Source: an uncultured Lachnospiraceae bacterium
GTDB lineage: Bacteria; Bacillota; Clostridia; Lachnospirales; Lachnospiraceae
DNA length: 64,000 nt
NCBI GenBank assembly: GCA_947566645.1
Contig: CANOKL010000011.1
Coordinates: 26,409-90,408, forward strand
Direction: 5' to 3'
Below the pieces are notes generated by a model, which worked only from the letters and a program-made list of their open reading frames with translations, had not been told where the DNA came from and did no database searches. Below are positions 30,101-39,200 of the stretch, piece by piece. Every line of letters begins with the position of its first letter. The first letter of the stretch is position 1. The translations under genes were made by a program, and so were the position numbers.

Positions 30101-31277
30101 TCTGGAATCCAGGCACTGCAATCGCATCAATCATGCCCGACTTATACAGGATTGAGCGCATATTGTTTTCACGCTCTTCCACGGAATCGGACGCATTGTT
30201 CGCACTCTCAGCACTTTCCTGCGGAGTATTGTCTCCGGCACGGACTGCAGAGAATTTGAATGTATATGTTTTGCTCTTGCCAGGCTCCAGTACAAGACTG
30301 GTAGCATCCGTATAGTAGCCGCGTCCTGTTTTCTGGATATCTTTGGAATGGATATAGTAAACACTTAATCCCGGCTGCCATCCGCCGCTGTCACTGGTCC
30401 AGTTTGCAAAAGTATTTCCTGCTCGCTCTCCTCTTACCTGGTTGTTGTTGCCAACCCAGTTATCTACATATTCAATTCTTGCACCACTCTCCGGAACTGG
30501 CGTGAAAAGGATGTAATTCCCCTCGCCGCTGCATCGGATTGCATAGGCGTAGCCGCTGTCTGCACCTGCAAATGTGTGGGCTGTCACACGATCATTGTAT
30601 ACACTTGTCAGACCTGTATATTTATTATTCCATGGCATCGGAAGTCCAACATCGCCGAACTCAATATAATTATTTCCTGTGTTCTGAAGTGTAATATTCC
30701 ACAATAAGGATCCGTCCTCTGTATCCATATTGTAATTGGATGTCACGTTAAAGCCCTTCATCGAACGCTGCGTTCCGGCGTCGCCTTCTACTCCCTTGAA
30801 CGTAACCTCGACTTCTTTATCACTTACTTTATTTTTCGTGATGTAAGGGTTGTCTTCTTTTATTTCAGAAGCAGTCTTTGATCCTCCTGCTGCCAGCGTC
30901 TTATTGGTATCTACTTCAACGAACCCCTTCCTGCCTTCCGGAAATTTTCCGTCTTCACTGGTACGGTAGGAGAAGATCATCTCGCCCATCCACTGGTGTG
31001 CCTCATTATTCTGAGGGCTTGTATCATTTGGTAATACAAAGTTTACATCATTGTTCTGACCGTTCTTCCGGTTATTCACAATGTTCATTGTGGAAATCTG
31101 GCCCAAATCCCCAATTTCAATGCTAAGGCTTCCGTTGGATATCGCTGTCCCTGTCTTTTCCTCTGGCTCTTCCGCTTTTACAGTACCTTCAAAAATACCG
31201 CTCATCAGCGAAATGGTCATAACTGCAGAGAGACTTAAGGCGATTCCCCTCTTAAGCGAATGTCTTATTTTCTGCAT
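24114..31277 (-). CDS. Giant secreted DUF5695-type multidomain surface protein 1
   Basis: 2387 aa with a signal peptide (residues 1-~32). Residues ~40-1030 resemble DUF5695: a beta-sandwich start (GSLSIEIGDLGQISTMN), then a helical, possibly alpha/alpha-barrel part with HWGDDWSHDN, EWYLEK, YDNTGEEGAY and GGEHWWNFQY, rich in acidic and aromatic residues. Then come two PKD-like domains (~1032-1240), a Big_4-like domain, two discoidin-like domains (~1322-1470 and 1534-1700), four FIVAR helical repeats, two more Ig-like domains and two lysine-rich Big_2-like domains (~2212-2387). There is no LPXTG motif; the basic tail may hold it to the wall. It follows binding-protein gene 1. A polysaccharide-binding or -cleaving role is inferred; enzymatic activity is unproven. 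Confidence 0.82.
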   Translation of the reverse strand: MQKIRHSLKRGIALSLSAVMTISLMSGIFEGTVKAEEPEEKTGTAISNGSLSIEIGDLGQISTMNIVNNRKNGQNNDVNFVLPNDTSPQNNEAHQWMGEMIFSYRTSEDGKFPEGRKGFVEVDTNKTLAAGGSKTASEIKEDNPYITKNKVSDKEVEVTFKGVEGDAGTQRSMKGFNVTSNYNMDTEDGSLLWNITLQNTGNNYIEFGDVGLPMPWNNKYTGLTSVYNDRVTAHTFAGADSGYAYAIRCSGEGNYILFTPVPESGARIEYVDNWVGNNNQVRGERAGNTFANWTSDSGGWQPGLSVYYIHSKDIQKTGRGYYTDATSLVLEPGKSKTYTFKFSAVRAGDNTPQESAESANNASDSVEERENNMRSILYKSGMIDAIAVPGFQTALNMETKLDLHYDDEKIKVDSVDIQCVHENDPFDEKHIPEQTEGLVNNSRSGECAKNDSVSSPETKTVDGENHHIYNLKFGCIGNNSVRVNYKLKVGDAWVDKFTQYEFNALESLDKIVETHADFMVNKTQDNDPKSPTYGNYQDWYISQEAVDKNALNHWGDDWSHDNINFMTMKNYLNPVASEVESIEKYLVDYMWNNYMKNTQNSYTVANYLQASGIYSDTSSPYTRTYSEMMEATGFFNMYRIQKAYPDLIEYRQTPEWYLEKAYGIYINRISSYPIGYYGEQQVPDMIEALKEEGMTDEAGRLQKRFAQEKGTRMSTAAYPYGSEFAYDNTGEEGAYAAAKALREYYPDDENAGKALSNMKKAEWKTRAMRGIQPTWYHYADPVFIGGEHWWNFQYTASLAGSIMDDWLRYQDNGWDTASSAWAERVNYAAKLSNFNAVNMGQISDKSIGSVSWRYTMYKGGHGAMNVNDGGTRVMNNGWNDFSGESEEGLYGSLLRISSDVVTDPVFGLTGYGSTVSKEGTSYTVTPADGVGKRINIIDDKLYAELEQDSCTQAVINSAGPSFEMSLKCLSTEEHLSRIKLSGAGLKDGYYGILLDGDDVGQCYVKNHEGVANVLIPAKKETAVVSVSFEGEGTNEAPVVKTKAVVTDKTEGAENTIKAVVPFRLESIAYDDGAPNGTLSYKWEVTAPEGGKVTLGSPAKPYTTITCSKEGTYTAKLTVSDGEKESASTLDINVGAAPEKTAPVIGNVTAAQEEVNTTVARMTGEATSDKYYQNDELKYNWTVAEQPEGGSAIIADADTAKASMKAYKPGTYKICLTVTDEDTGYGEGAKSSQKDIVIEMTGKVDGVERTGTVLTSTGVAPELPETMDVIHPDGTIQNSEVAWSEIDASSYAQEGSFEVAGTVPETEIKTAVNVQVVAGSARNMAIEAIPTAIIDTPQDLGGVAGLNDGYEPESSNDKSHGVWHNWLGDQSGPAWVQYTWEEPVVIYQSDAYYFTDGNFVPKTVKYEYLDEDGETWRSMVNVKGCGTELNKYNTTTFEPVSTKAVRMTMTPKTLGCGVIEWKVFGYGKGADKMELRRQINQANSINIGIFAEEAKDMLETALAEAQAVFENKEATQEEVDQAAEKLAKVIVTLPTTDNNLAYTAKVTTSYVSGWESLAAANDGRLTGTSFNPPGPRYGSWGHASEFETITYTWENKVRLNGADIYFWYDGENETNGGINFPESYSYEYLDDNGEWKEVENPSSYEPKKDSYSLTTFSEIETTAIRVKMNKIQTIIEDGEEVDMSGCGVGIQEWKVYDASAGGRATEVKVSKAPLKTEYIRGEKLDTTGLELEVTYADNSVKTFTNNYKVSGYDRKKLGEQTVTVTFADITTEFKVTVKEDKVDKTALSAKITQAMRLTASDYTQKSYAALQKALQEAKAVYDDKEAVQDEVTGAEEALTAAIEKLVERKPVSIGFKTEPTQTTYLAGEPIHNSTFELEAVYADESTEVITEGFEVSGYNAEQLGKQTVTVTYKEQSVQFEVTVEEAQKLENEESKVSVLAAQIEEGVKLLVEKAASGDEQVAEMLGAIAEKIKEALGVTEGVEVTEANSSVLDIKLVKGEADEEVQPESEVVVSIPKPEGYSNNLKLFHNHQDGLKEISFTLKEEKELVFRTDGFSHFTVVDLGEPAAKPDKSGLEAAISAAEQLNAKDYTAEAWDAFVRKLWEAIELSKDETADQAAIDGMISELKAACEEVDKNPDKTELNSVISAAKALKKEDYTPTAWAVFEKALKDAEAVCNNPEATKSQTAAAVAALKKAIEDVKKSPAQKPVETAKVKVKKISISGLSKKIAAGKKVKLTAKVSPSNASNKAVTWKSSNKKVATVTSKGVVTMKKKSGGRSVTITATAKDGSKVKATYKIKSMKGKVTKVTISGKKTVKAGKTLKLTGKVKATKNANKKLKWTSSNKKYATVTSSGKVKALKAGKGKRVKITAMATDGTGKKKTVTIKITK

Positions 31278-31416
31278 AACATGTAATTCCTTTCTGTAAA
31301 ATATGACGTTAATATTACCTCTTCTATATCCACAGGTTATCCCTCAAATCATTCCTCACCAAAGTGACGGCGTCTTACCTCACGCCTGGGACTCCCCGTG
31401 GATATTTGCTTTTGGA

Positions 31417-32790
31417 TTACTCACCAAATTCGTTCTTCAGAGTCTGCTGAGATTCCTCCAGTGCTTCCTTCACGTCCATTCCGTTTTCATAAATGTTGTT
31501 CAGTGTTACATTACAGAACTCATTGTTGATAGACGGGAATTTCTCACTTGTCAGTGAATCAAGCGCCATAATACCATCCTGGATCTCAAGCAGTGTGTCA
31601 AACGGATAGGTGTTGAAGAATTTTACAAACTGGTTGTCCGGATTCTGTGTCAGCTCTGTATCAGTCCATACTGCTGTATTAACCGGGTCAAAGCCTAATA
31701 CATTCCATACTTCCTCATTTGCTCCCTCAGACAGCTTGATGTATGCAAATACTTCTGCTGCAAGGTCTGCGTTCTCGCTGCTTGCTACAACTGCAGTACC
31801 AGTACCGCCGCCACCGATGGACTTCACTTCATCGCCTTCATTCCATACCGGTGTCGGAGCGATTGCTACTTTTCCGGAAAGGTCTGTCATGTAGCTTGTG
31901 AATCTGGATGTCTGCCAGAAAGGCATAATCTGTACTGCGTAATCCCCGTTGTTGTAGGACGGATATGCTTCCTCATTATCCGGCTGTCCTCCCGGTACGG
32001 TTGCGAATGCGCCTGTATCCTGCATTCCCTTGATGTACTCAAGAACTTCTACCATCTTGTCATTGGTGATATCAATGTTGCCGTCAGCATCCAGATAATC
32101 TCCGCCCTTCTGTCTTAACATCAGGTTGATCATCCACTGTGCCGTTGTCTCCACGCATGCGAAGGTCTTTCCGGTCTTCTCATGGTATTTTACTCCTGCT
32201 TCCTTGAAGTCATCCCATGTCTTGATGGTCGTATAGTCTACTTCTGCTTCCTTAAGCGCCTCTGTGTTATAGAATGCAACCATAGCTCCTACGTGTGTCG
32301 GGAATCCATAATAAGCACCGTCTTTTCCGTAGATCTTAAGACGGGACTCAATGATGTTGCTAAGATACGGCTCAATCTGAGGTGTCAGATCCTTAAGGCC
32401 GATCTGTCCTGTCATGAATGCCGGGAACTTACCAAGCTCAATGTCTACAACATCCGGCGCACCTTCCCCGGATTCCAGGGCCAGTGACAGCTTGTTGTGC
32501 ATGTCGTCATACTGCATGTTGCTAAGCACCAGCTTTACCTTCTTGTCTGGATGCTCCTCATTCCATCTCTCCGCCATGTCTGTGTAGAACTGCTGATGAA
32601 GCTCGATGAATGTCCACACTTCAAGCTCTGTGGCTTCACCCTCCACTTCCATCTCATTCTTTCCGGCTGAACCAGAGCCCGAATCTTTCGAATCATCCGA
32701 GCCCCCTCCCTCACTTCCGGCACTGCAGCCAAGCAGCATGGATGCTGTCATGGCAACGCACAGAAATGCTGCTACCAGTTTCTTTTTCAT
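31417..32790 (-). CDS. Extracellular solute-binding lipoprotein 1 (ABC sugar importer type)
   Basis: 457 aa. MLLGCSAG is a lipobox after a short signal peptide, followed by a Ser/Gly/Asp-rich linker and the fold of sugar-binding proteins for carbohydrate ABC importers (LEVWTFIELHQQF, VVDIELGKFPAF, YGFPTHVGAMVAFYN). AAGGAGG lies 7 nt before the ATG. It is almost identical to the binding protein at 42156, with a handful of changes near residues 29-31, 137-139 and 397. No permease genes follow; the next gene is a giant surface protein 139 nt downstream. It may share the permeases encoded at 51509-53208 or deliver sugar to another importer. Confidence 0.92.
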   Translation of the reverse strand: MKKKLVAAFLCVAMTASMLLGCSAGSEGGGSDDSKDSGSGSAGKNEMEVEGEATELEVWTFIELHQQFYTDMAERWNEEHPDKKVKLVLSNMQYDDMHNKLSLALESGEGAPDVVDIELGKFPAFMTGQIGLKDLTPQIEPYLSNIIESRLKIYGKDGAYYGFPTHVGAMVAFYNTEALKEAEVDYTTIKTWDDFKEAGVKYHEKTGKTFACVETTAQWMINLMLRQKGGDYLDADGNIDITNDKMVEVLEYIKGMQDTGAFATVPGGQPDNEEAYPSYNNGDYAVQIMPFWQTSRFTSYMTDLSGKVAIAPTPVWNEGDEVKSIGGGGTGTAVVASSENADLAAEVFAYIKLSEGANEEVWNVLGFDPVNTAVWTDTELTQNPDNQFVKFFNTYPFDTLLEIQDGIMALDSLTSEKFPSINNEFCNVTLNNIYENGMDVKEALEESQQTLKNEFGE

Positions 32791-32826
32791 GTTGTGTCCT
32801 CCTTTTTTTGGTTTAATTTATCTTTC

Positions 32827-33001
32827 AAGGGGATTCCCCCTGTAAGATCTCAATCAACTTAATCGTTTTAACTGCAAGATGCAAAAACCCTTTCCCAGAA
32901 GCAGCCTCCGAATAACATTCCTTACTCATCACCTCCGGGAAGCGGTTCCGGCACCTCTGAATTACTGTTTTCAGAATCAATCGTCTTGCGAACACAGACC
33001 T
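32827..33001 (-). ncRNA. Structured 5' leader of binding-protein gene 1
   Basis: The predicted transcript carries about 250 nt before the ATG. Blocks are shared with the leader of the paralogue: a 5' block at 32988-33001 (AGGTCTGTGTTCGC on the minus strand), a TAAAACGATTAAG-like block at 32858-32870, and a small hairpin at 32827-32842 (GGGG/CCCC) just before the ribosome site. No known riboswitch class was recognised. Confidence 0.4.
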
Positions 33002-33044
33002 CTTTTTAATAATGCTTGTTTTTTCTGAATTTTTGTATAAGTAC

Positions 33045-33112
33045 TTTATAGCACCAACTACGCACAATTGCAAGTAGAACTTAAACGTTTAATTTTGTGC
33101 ATATTGCACAAA
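33045..33112 (-). promoter_or_regulatory. Promoter and two operators of binding-protein gene 1
   Basis: Minus strand: TTGCAA (33068-33073), 17-bp spacer, TATAAA (33045-33050). Upstream lies the palindrome TTAAACGTTTAA (33081-33092), with an AAACGTTT core like LacI-family sites, then the inverted repeat TTTGTGCA-N3-TGCACAAA (33094-33112). The same arrangement occurs before the paralogue at 43529. Confidence 0.72.
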
Positions 33113-33174
33113 GTTCGCATAGAATAGGCATTTCAGCCGCTTAATCAGGCCATCAAATTCCTTATTTTCTACCA

Positions 33175-33216
33175 AATTTGGGACGGGGCATTTTTAAAAA
33201 TGCCCCGTCCCAAATT
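33175..33216. repeat. REP-like palindrome, copy 3 (single)
   Basis: Perfect 42-bp palindrome with AATTTGGGACGGGGCATTTTT-type halves (21 nt each), 6 nt past the stop of the second giant protein gene (33223). It separates that gene from the promoter of the downstream module copy. Confidence 0.9.
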
Positions 33217-33222
33217 CAAATT

Positions 33223-36200
33223 CTACTTTGTAATTTTAATTACTACTGTCTTTTTCTTGCCGCTTCCGTCTGTGGCCATTGCAGTAATTTTTACTCTTTT
33301 GCCCTTGCCTGCTTTTAAGGCTTTTACTTTTCCGCTGTTGGTTACTGTCGCGTATTTCTTGTTGCTGCTGGTCCATTTCAGCTTCTTGTTAGCACTCTTT
33401 GTTGCTTTCACTTTGCCTGTCAGCTTCAGGGTCTTGCCTGCTTTTACGGTCTTCTTGCCGGAGATGGTTACTTTCGTTACTTTGCCCTTCATGGATTTGA
33501 TCTTGTAAGTTGCTTTCACTTTGCTTCCATCTTTGGCTGTTGCAGTAATGGTTACTGACCTGCCGCCGGATTTCTTCTTCATGGTAACAACGCCCTTGCT
33601 GTTAACGGTTGCCACCTTTTTGTTGCTGGATTTCCATGTTACGCCTTTGTTTGACGCATTAGACGGGGAAATCTTAGCAGTAAGTTTTACTTTCTTTCCT
33701 GCTGCAATCTTTTTTGACAGACCGGAAATGCTAATCTTTTTCACCTTGACTACTACTGGCTGCGGAGTCTTCTTTGCAGGATTCTTTTTCACTTCCTCTA
33801 TCGCCTTTTTCAGCAATGCTGCTGCCTCCGCTGTCTGTTCCTTTGTAGCCTTCGGATTATTAAAGACTGCCTCTGCATCTGCCAGGGCTTTTTGGAAGAC
33901 TGCCCACGCCTCCGGAGTATAGTCATCCTTCTTAAGGGCCTTTGCTGCACTTAATGCAGCATTTAATTCCGTCCTGCCCGGGTCAGTTTCTACCAGGTTC
34001 CGAAGCGCCTCGCTAAGTTCAAAGGTTGCATCATCCACTTCTTTCTGAACTGCGTCTGCATTCCCTTCTACTTCCTTTGCTTTCGCAAGTGCGGTCTGCA
34101 TTGCCGCCCAGCTTTCTTTTGTGTAATCCGTTTCTTTTCTTTCATTTGCACGGTTAATCGCATCCCTGAGGCCTGCCTTGTCTACTCTTACCAGTGCTGC
34201 AAGTGCGTCCCTGAGCGCTGCTGTTGCTGCATTGACTTCCTCCTGGGTGACTGTCTCGCTTTCCATTGCCTGGTTAGCTGTCTTAAGTGCTTCCTGCATT
34301 GCTTTCCAGCTTGACGCTGTATGGTCACTTTCTTTCAGTTCCTTTGTACGGTCAATCGCTGCTTTTAATGCATTCTTATTCACTACTTCTTTCAGATTAC
34401 GGAGAGCCTCGCTGAGCTCAAAGGTTGCATCATCCACTTCCTTCTGAAGTGCGTCTGCGTTCTCTGCTACTTCCACTGCTTTCGCAAGTGCTGTCTGCAT
34501 TGCTGCCCAGCTTTCTTTTGTGTAATCTGCTTCTGTTCTTTCATTTGCACGGTTAATCGCATCCCGAAGGCCTGCCTTGTCTACTCTTACCAGTGCTGCA
34601 AGTGCATCCCTGAGCGCTGCTGTTGCTGCATTGACTTCCTCCTGGGTAACGGTTTCGCTTTCTGCTGCTTCAACAGCCGTTTTTAATACCTCCTGCAATG
34701 CTTTCCAGCTTGCCGCTGTATGATCGCTTTCCTTCAGGTCTTTTGTACGGTCGATCGCTGCATTTAATGCGTTCTTATTGATGGTTCCTTCCGGATCCAG
34801 CGCCCTTAGAGCCTCGCTGAGTTCATAAGTTGCATCATCTACTTCCTTCTGAACTGCATCCGCATTCTCTGCCACTTCCACTGCTTTCGCAAGGGCCTCC
34901 TGCATTGCTACCCACTCATCCGGTTTATCCGGGTAATCCTCTTCCTTTCTTTCGTTTGCACGGTCAATTGCTGCCTGCAGACCTGTCTTGTCTACTCTTA
35001 CCAGCGCTTCCAGTGCTTCCCTGAGCGCTGCTGTCGCTGCATTGACTTCCTCCTGAGTTACAGTCTCACTCTCCATTGCCTCATTAGCTGTCTTAAGTGC
35101 TTCCTGCATTGCTTTCCAGCTTGTAGCTGTGTGGTCTGTTTCTTTCAGGTCTTTTGTCCGGTCAATCGCTGCCTTCAAAGCATTCTTATTCACTACTGCT
35201 TTCAGATTACGAAGTGCCTCGCTAAGTTCATAGGTTGCCTCATCCACTTCCTTCTGTACGGCATCTGCATTCGCTTCTACTTCCCTTGCTTTTGCAAGTG
35301 CAGTCTGCATTGCTGCCCAGCTTTCCTTTGTGTAATCCGCTTCGTTTCTTTCATTTGCACGGTCAATCGCATCCCTAAGGCCTGCCTTGTCTACTCTTAC
35401 CAGTGCTGCAAGCGCATCTCTGAGTGCTTCTGTTGCCTCATTGACTTCTCTCTGAGTAGCTGTTTCGTCTCTCATTACCTGATTTGCCGTCGTAAGCGCT
35501 GTCCGCATGACATCCCAGCTTGCTGCCGTATAATCAGTTTCTTTCAACTCTTTTGTCCGGTCAATGGCTGCGCTTAATGCATTCTTATTAACCACCTCTT
35601 CTGGTGCTTTCACTAGCTGGTCTATTGCCTTATACAGACGGTCTGTACTCTCGTCAACCTGCTCCTGTGATGCATCTGCTGATGCAAGGACTTCTTTTAC
35701 CTGATTCAAAACTTTTTCAAGCTCTGCCAGGCTTTCTGCTGTATAATCCTCCTTTACAATCCGGCCGGCATCCGCGATAGCGGCCTCTAATTCCACCTTA
35801 TTTACTGTCTTAACAGGTTTCTTTTCCAGTCCGTTGACTGCCTCTGACAGTGCTGCAAGCTGACCGCTGATCTCTTCTTGTGTTGCATCCTCTTTTGCCG
35901 CAATCTGCTTTGCCGTATTGATTGCTGCTGCAAGGGCATCCTTCGTTTCCTGTGTATAAAGGTCTGATGCCGCCTCTTCTTCAACTAATGTTATGAGTTG
36001 CTGTAAAACGACTTTTTGGTCACCTGCCGCCGGCATCAGGGCGCTGATTGCTGCTTTCAGAACTCTAACCTGTCTGTCAATCTCACTCTGTGATACAGCT
36101 CCTCCGTCCTTTGCCATTTCCTTTGCAGCATTGAATGCTTCTTCAAATCTTGCACGGCTGTCCGCTGTATACTGCTCCAGATTCGTGATCTTCTCCGCCT

Positions 36201-39200
36201 CTGCAATTGCCGCTGTTAATTTGGTTTTATCAAGCTCTGCTACAGAGATTCCATTCACCTTCCACTCAATCACTCCGACATAGTTAGCAGCGCTGCCCTC
36301 TGCCGCTGTCTGCGGCTCCATTGTCATACGCAGGCCTGTAGTCTGGATATTTCCAAGAGTGGTTGTGTTATACTTGTCACTCTCACAGCCTTTTCCTTCT
36401 GCATTCGGAACCTCTGCCCATCCGCCTTCGGAAGTCTTATATTCGAATTTAACAGATTTCGGCATCTTAATGCTTTCCGTCTCATTTGAATAATAGTATG
36501 CTTCTGTGCTGCTTAGAATCCGTGGGTCGCTCCAGCTATAGGATACCCATCCGTCCCCGGCTGCACGAACAGTTCCGCCTGCATCCTGGCTTTCTTTGTT
36601 GTGCCATACTCCATTTGCATTATCTGTTGAGTCTGCTGGCTCTTTTCCATCATTCAGTGCAGCAAGATCTGATGTGTTTCCACTGGCTTCTGACTGAGCC
36701 TTTGAGGCAAGATTCCGTATCCCTTTTCCTGCCACTAATCCATCTTTTGCCGCTTTCAGATCATCCAGTACTGCCTTGATCTCTTCTGGTCCTGCTGTAT
36801 TATCACCAAGAATCTTTTTCGCAGCTTTTAATGTATCTAACAGTACATTCCAGCTGGAAATGGAGTAATCTCTGCTGCCGTCTTTTACGAAGTTCTCTGT
36901 TTCCTGAACCAAAGTATTCAGGGCAGTATTGTCACCCGCAACAGCACCTCCGTATACCTTCCACTCCAGAACTCCCACGCCATTACTATCACTTTGCTGC
37001 TTATTCATATGCACACGGATAGATGTAGTCTCTACAGGAGTAAATGTAGTATTGTTATATTTATGCAGCTCCTTTGCATAACCGGATGGATTCTCTACCT
37101 GTTTCCATGTTCCGTCATCTGCAAGATATTCATAGTAATAATCTTTCGGGAATCTGATACCTCCTACATTCTCATTATCACCGTCATGCCAATAGTAGAT
37201 ATCAGCGCTGTTCAGGCTGACTTTACTGTTCCATGTGTAGGTAATTGTTTCATATGAGCTTCTATTGCCCCATGATCCATACCTTGGAGCTCCTGGATTC
37301 GTTGAATTTCCCGGAAGCTTCCCGTCATTTACTGCCGCAAGTTTTTCCCAGCTCGAAACAAAACTTGTCGATGCACTTGCGCTATATGCAAAGTTATTGT
37401 CAGCTACTGGAAGATTTGTCATAATCCGTCCAAGCTTTATGATTGCCAGATCAATCTCTGCCTGCGTTGCCGCCGCGTTATCTGCTACGCTCTGCGCTTC
37501 GCTGATTCCGGCTTCCAGAATCTCTTTCGCGCCATCTGCAAACAGGCTCATATTCAGCGCTTTTGCCTGGCTGATAATGCTGTTGAGCTTCGTTCTGTCT
37601 ACAGTCTCGTTCTCATCATCTCCGCCAAAGCCAAATACTTTCCATTCGATCACGCCGCATCCAAGGGTCACAGGCGTCATGGTCATCCTAAGTGATGTTG
37701 TGGAAACCGGTTCAAATGTTGTCGTATTATACTGGTTCAGTGCATTGCCGCATCCTTTTACATTCGGCATGTCACGCCACGTTTTCCCGTCTGAATCCAG
37801 GTACTCATATTTGATGTCCTTTGGCTGGAAATTACCGCCGCCGTCTTTGAAGTAATATGCATCTGTCTGGTAAATGGTAACTGGTTCTTCCCAGGTATAC
37901 CGAACCCATGCCTTTCCGCCCTGGTCACCCAGCCAGTTATGCCATACGCCGTGGCTAGTGTCTGAAGAACGGGTTGGTTCGAAACCATCATTCAGACCGG
38001 CTACTCCGCCCAGATCCTGCGGCGTATTAATGATTGCAGTAGGTGTTGCCTGCATCGCCAGATTCTGTGCTTTTCCGGACATAACAACTACCGTTGCCGC
38101 CACCTTTCCTGCTCCTTCTACCTCTCCGCCGGCTTCAAACTGTCCTGCTTCTGCATAGCTTTCAGCATCAATTTCCGCCCACTGGATTGCACCTTTCTTT
38201 AAAGTACCGTCCTGACAGATCACTTCCATCTCTTCCGGAAGTTCTGGCGCAGTTCCAACTGCCGTAAGTACAGTTCCCACACGTTCTACACCATCCACTC
38301 TGCCGCTCATGTTAACGGATACATATTTCTGGCTGCTCATTGTTTCGTCATACGGTGTAGCCTTTTCATCTGTAACTGTAAAGCTAAGTAAGTATTCTCC
38401 AGGCTTATATGCTTTCATGCGTGCATCTGCTTTATCAGCATTTGCAATGATTGCATTTCCGCCCTCTGGCTGTCCAATAATCTTCCACTCGTACTTCAGC
38501 TCATTGTGGTATGTCTGGTCTGCTTCTGCCTTTCCTGTCAGCTGTGCAACACTTGTATTGACGCCATCCTGTACTGCTGACGCTTCACTGATTACCGGAG
38601 CCGTCTTACCATCTGCCGCCTTAATCGTCAGATCCAGAGTAGAGATCCCTGTCAGCTCGCCATCACTGACAGAAAGCCTTACTTTATATCTTCCGACCCG
38701 TGAACAGTTCGCCTCTGTATAAGGCTTCTTGTCTGAATCAAATGTAATCTCTCCGCCCTCTGGCGCGCTTAATGTCTCCCACTTATAAGATAATGTTCCA
38801 TTCGGTGCTCCGTCATCATATGCAATGCTTTCCAGTCTGAACGGAGTCAGTGCCTGAAGTTTATCTGTAGCTGCAACTTTTGCCTTTACAACCGGAGCTT
38901 CATTCTCTCCCTCACCTTTGAAAGCAATGGATACTGATGCTGTTTCTGTTCCCTCTGGAATCATAACATTTGCAATGCCTTCATGACTCTTTACGAAACA
39001 CTGCCCTGCATCTTTTCCATCCAGCTTAATGCTGTAGTAGCCATCTGCAAGACCTGCGCCGCTCAGCTTAATTCTGGATAAATGTTCTTCTTTTGACAGA
39101 CACTTAAGCGCCAGGTCAAAGGAAGGACCTTCACTATTAATGACAGCCTGTGTACAGGAATCCTGCTCAAGTTCTGCATATAACTTATCATCAATAATAT

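Noticed and set aside
32940..32975. Lysine-riboswitch-like AGAGGTGC in the leader of binding-protein gene 1
   Set aside because: The short match is not followed by the other conserved lysine-riboswitch blocks, and the paralogous leader has AGGCGCC instead.
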